Below are positions 60,749 to 64,000 of a stretch of DNA of 64,000 nt, one piece after another. The DNA lies in the NCBI GenBank assembly GCA_964036195.1, contig OZ038450.1, forward strand, positions 13,828,701 to 13,892,700, given 5' to 3'. This stretch comes from Sphaerolaimus hirsutus. Taxonomy: Eukaryota > Nematoda > Chromadorea > Monhysterida > Sphaerolaimidae. The position numbers and the translations under genes were made by a program. Every line of letters starts with the position of its first letter. The first letter of the stretch is position 1. The notes under the pieces were generated by a model that saw only the letters and a list, made by a program, of their open reading frames with translations, did no database searches and was not told where the DNA came from.

Positions 60749-60796
60749 CTGCGTAATGGCTTAGATAATCTCGCACCTGTTGCATCACGCCGTAGT
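60749..60796 (-). CDS. possible upstream exon of the unknown gene
   Basis: A 48-base segment between GACACTAG and a GTACGA donor; in the phase needed by the next exon it is open and basic. A TAGGG element is inserted about 15 bases upstream of the acceptor. Confidence 0.35.
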
Positions 60797-60811
60797 CTAG
60801 TGTCTTTGAAG

Positions 60812-62320
60812 TAGGGTGTCAAATTTCCGTTTCCGTTTTCCGTTTCCACCTTTCCGCAGGAAAATTTTTTACCTTTCCGTTTTCCGTTTTCCGGCAGCCG
60901 AAAATTTTTTACCTTTCCGTTTTCCGGCAGCCGAAAATTTTTTACCTTTCCGTTTTCCGTTTTCCGGCAGCTGAAAATTTTTTACCTTTCCGTTTCCGTT
61001 TTTCTGGCCCATTTTTCCGTTTTCCGGCTGAAAATTTTTTTACCTTTCCGTTTCTGTTTTACCACGCCATTTTTCCATTTTCTGGCTCGATTTTCAGTTT
61101 TCTGGCATTTTTCCATTGTTTTTCCAATCTGTATTTATCTTCAATTGGCTCATCCCATTGTGTTGTTTTTGTCTCTTGGAGCAGCATTGACAACTGGGAT
61201 TTTAGGGTCAGTGAAACAGGTGCTGTGAACCCAATTGGGTCATATGCTGACACCAATAATTTATTCAAGTTTCGTCTGGTTGGTGTTGTGATGCTGTCAA
61301 TTTGCAATTTTGGTGTTATTACCAGCATGTCTGTTCGATGATTTTATTTCATGCCCATTACTGTGACAATTTTATTCACCTTTGGACTCCTGTCATTTTC
61401 TGCTATTTCATTCATGACTGATCTGGAGTTTGACAGCCATTCCCTCATGTTCATAGAACATTGGTTAAATAAAGCTTTGACTTTGTAATATAGTTCTAAA
61501 GCTTCAACTTCATTCGTGACACTCATGATGAAGTTATCGACGTAAATGTTGTTTATTATCATCACCAACTGGTTTCGTTCCCCTTCATTTTCTTCATATT
61601 CATTCATGTTGTTTATTGTCACATTTAAATGGTATTTTATTACTGCTCCCAAAATTGCTGGGCTGCAGACAAGTCCAAACAGTACACGTTTAAAACGAAG
61701 TACTATTAAGTTATTTTCAGTTACTGGTTTTGAGGCACCTTTCAGCTAGAAAAATCGTTTGTTGTTGTCGTTGAATTTTATGCTATTTATTATCATCTCC
61801 TCTGCAATGTTGTCATTAATTGCATAGGGGTCATCAGTGATTCCCACTGCTTCTAGACTGTGAAATTGTGGTAGTGTTTCCTTTCCTATGGCCACTATGG
61901 CTACTTTTTGATGATTTTTTGTTGGTTCAGTTAAGCTTGAACTACAAGTGAAGTTACAGGCATGATCCATAGTTGCAGAATGTACAGCTACCACAATCAA
62001 AGCCAAACAGGCAAACCTGCATGCAGGTTTTCCTTCTGCAAATTTGTCTATTACCGTGCTAATTTCACTTTATTTTTTACCGTTTCCGTGAAAATTTTGC
62101 TTTCCGTTTTCCGTTTTCCGGCATTTCATTTTTCCGTTTTCCGTTTTCTGGCCGACAATTTTTTTTTACCTTTCCGTTTTCCGCTGAGTGAAATTTTTTT
62201 ACCTTTCCGTTTTCCGTTTTCCGGCAGAAATTTTTTTTTGACCTTTCCGTTTTCCGTAAAGTGAAAAAATTTTACCTTTCCGTTTTCCGTTTTCCGTAAA
62301 AAAAAATTTTTTACACCCTA
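60812..62320. mobile_element. TAGGGTGTCAAA element with TTTTCCGTTTTCCG arrays and captured BEL/Pao DNA
   Basis: Ends TAGGGTGTCAAATTTCCG and TTTTTTACACCCTA are flanked by perfect 8-bp duplications CTTTGAAG (60804-60811, 62321-62328). About 250-bp arrays of TTTTCCGTTTTCCGG lie at both sides in mirror orientation. A retrotransposon fragment fills the centre. Same family as 14865-15924. Confidence 0.88.
61059..62006 (-). pseudogene. BEL/Pao-type retrotransposon pol fragment (broken)
   Basis: One frame on the minus strand carries, in order, a segment resembling the protease-RT junction, an RT region with the FGLVCSP motif and YVDN in place of the catalytic YVDD, and a region with AYDPIGFTAPVSL and WDEP typical of Pao after RT. 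Two in-frame stops (61746-61748 and 61344-61346) and the changed active site show it is dead. It has no LTR here and is carried inside the TAGGG element. It is an old copy. Confidence 0.8.
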
Positions 62321-62479
62321 CTTTGAAGACGCCGCTCCGCGTGCTCAAGGGCGGATAATTATCCCGTGCTTTGTTCAGTGCTCCGCGCGCGGAAATCCGT
62401 TAATCCGGAAAAGGTGTTTGCTGTGGCTCTTTGTGATGCAACTGAAAGTCAGGTCGGGCGTTTTTCTCGTCATTGGTTA

Positions 62480-62825
62480 CACGTATGAATCTATCTCTAT
62501 CTCATGAAATGAATCTATCCCATTTCATCGTTACGCTAATTTTGCCTGTGATTCTGTCGAATTTCGTTTGATGGCAGCTGTAGCAAGTGACCAAAATATT
62601 TGTTGAATGAAGTACCAATAGTAGATAAAAAGATTATTATTATTATTATTATTATACACAGGGCCCTGAATCCCAGTGTATAATAATAATAATAATAATA
62701 ATCTTTTTATCTACTATTGGTACTTCATTCAACAAATATTTTGGTCACTTGCTACAGCTGCCATCAAACGAAATTCGACAGAATCACAGGCAAAATTAGC
62801 GTAACGATGAAATGACGCATCGTCT
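62480..62825. repeat. large palindrome with (TTA)n centre
   Basis: Arms of about 150 bases are nearly exact inverses ('ggtcacttgctacagctgcc'), meeting at TTATTATTATT and a CAGGGCCCTG core at 62655. A single-arm relative is at 54730-54890. Confidence 0.82.
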
Positions 62826-63120
62826 ACCAGCTGCAGGTTTGCACAAACCCACCATGACACTTGAAATAGGAACCAAAGAATCAATAGTAGTTTCGTCATA
62901 ATAGCGACGCCTACCTATGCGATAATTTAGCGGGCAACTTTTCACATGACTCTATTCATTAAATTATGGTAACAATCTGCGCAAAGCGTACAATCCGGTC
63001 AGTATACAGTACTCTGAAAAGAGAAAGTTCATTTTACGCTGATGGAGTAATACTGACTACTTATTTCCCGGATTCAAGGTCTATTTATTGTGGGAGTGTT
63101 CAGGGTTGGAATTTGGTATC

Positions 63121-63748
63121 CCTCAAAGGCGCCAGATTTAATTCTCCCTACAGATTTTGTAGTATAGGGCATCCGCCCGATAGATTTTCAACGTTTCCCC
63201 AGGTCGACGCACACGCACCGAGAGCAATGCAGTTCGTGAAATACAGGAAAGTTTACATCGACGTCGTCGATATTGCAATTTGACGCGTTATACTTAAGTT
63301 TTGGCCCGGAAATAACGATTTCGTCATTTTTTGGCCGTCGGCCAACTCGTTCTTTTTTGATTTTGTCGGGCGGGCTACACGCATAATTCACGATTTTGTA
63401 TAGTCCCGTTAGCACTTCTTAGTTTTCTCTGCCCTACAGCCGAAACATGAGGGCAGTGGAAATAAAGGAATGCATGCACAAGCATACAAAATCGCGAGTT
63501 ATGCGAGTAGCCCGCCCGACAAAATAAAAAAAAGAACGAGTTGGCCGACGGCCAAAAATGACGAAATTCCGGGCCAAAATCTAAATAAAATACATCATAT
63601 TGCAATATCGGCGACATTGAGACAAACTATTGTGTATTTCACGAAGCCTTGCTCTCAGTGCGTGTGCGCCGACCTGGCGGGAGGTCGAAAATCTATCGGG
63701 CAGATGCCCTATGCTACAAAATCTGTAGGGAGAATTAAATCTGGTCCC
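63121..63748. mobile_element. foldback element, GCCAGATTTAATTCTCCC ends
   Basis: Second copy of the family at 21334-21965: GCCAGATTTAATTCTCCC to GGGAGAATTAAATCTGGTCC, with TTTTGTCGGGCGGGCTAC in the middle and about 300-base arms. Confidence 0.8.
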
Positions 63749-63764
63749 AGGGGCACATCGAGAC

Positions 63765-63945
63765 ACTGTAAAAAGTCCTGTAAAATGTCAAATGCCATGC
63801 AATTTGTCAAAAGTCATGGAAAATGCCCAGCAAAATGGCAACCGAGTTGCCATTTTGCACGGCATTTTCCATGACTTTTGTCACTTTGCATGACAGTTGA
63901 AATTTTACAGGGCTTTTTACAGGGTCTGGGAGTGGCACCTGCCTG
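63765..63945. mobile_element. MITE, GTGCCAGTCCC family
   Basis: 'cactgtaaaaagtcctgtaaaatg' to CAGGGTCTGGGAGTGGCACC, centre AAAATGGCAACCGAGTTGCC, as in 13866-14107. Confidence 0.75.
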
Positions 63946-64000
63946 TGTGTGTGCAGGAGAAAACGGGAAATATGGTATAATACACAGTTACTATTGAATA

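Overview
This is eukaryotic, animal-type DNA. Genes are split by GT-AG introns, coding exons are short, and most of the sequence is transposon debris with inverted ends, often nested. No 64 kb species diagnosis is possible. A secreted/membrane protein with two NIDO domains around an EGF module recalls nematode DEX-1 and vertebrate SNED1, so a repeat-rich invertebrate, possibly a nematode, is my best guess. It is an inference only.

Layout. From 1.5 to 23.1 kb a plus-strand gene can be assembled from single exons, several carrying one C2H2 or C2HC zinc finger each. A complete DIRS-type tyrosine-recombinase retrotransposon (5188-11084) sits inside one of its introns, followed by a degenerate tRNA. 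From 27.8 to 42.5 kb a minus-strand gene of 20 exons encodes a membrane protein of about 1,468 residues: signal peptide, NIDO, Cys-rich region, EGF, NIDO, mucin-like stalk, transmembrane helix and cytoplasmic tail. All splice phases agree from start to stop. From 54.8 to 60.8 kb a second minus-strand gene of unknown function has at least four in-phase exons. The stretch 42.5-54.7 kb shows no convincing gene and is filled with foldback elements, including a 1.46 kb hairpin at 49.6-51.1 kb.

Mobile DNA. At least nine elements share a scheme: TAGGG...CCCTA (or CAGGG) ends, an 8-bp target duplication, and subterminal arrays of a short motif that differs from one element to the next. A separate large family has ends TACCGTATTTCCTCGAAAT and G/C-run interiors. 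A third, with GTGCCAGTCCC ends, has one copy that forms an entire intron of the zinc-finger gene.

Most notable. The DIRS element appears to be an alternative-splicing hub. One consensus donor at the end of its sixth Gag exon (7049) faces three acceptors (7129, 9145, 10321), all in the same phase. They lead in frame to RT-RNase H, to the tyrosine recombinase, or to an RG-rich last Gag exon that lies beyond the internal complementary region.
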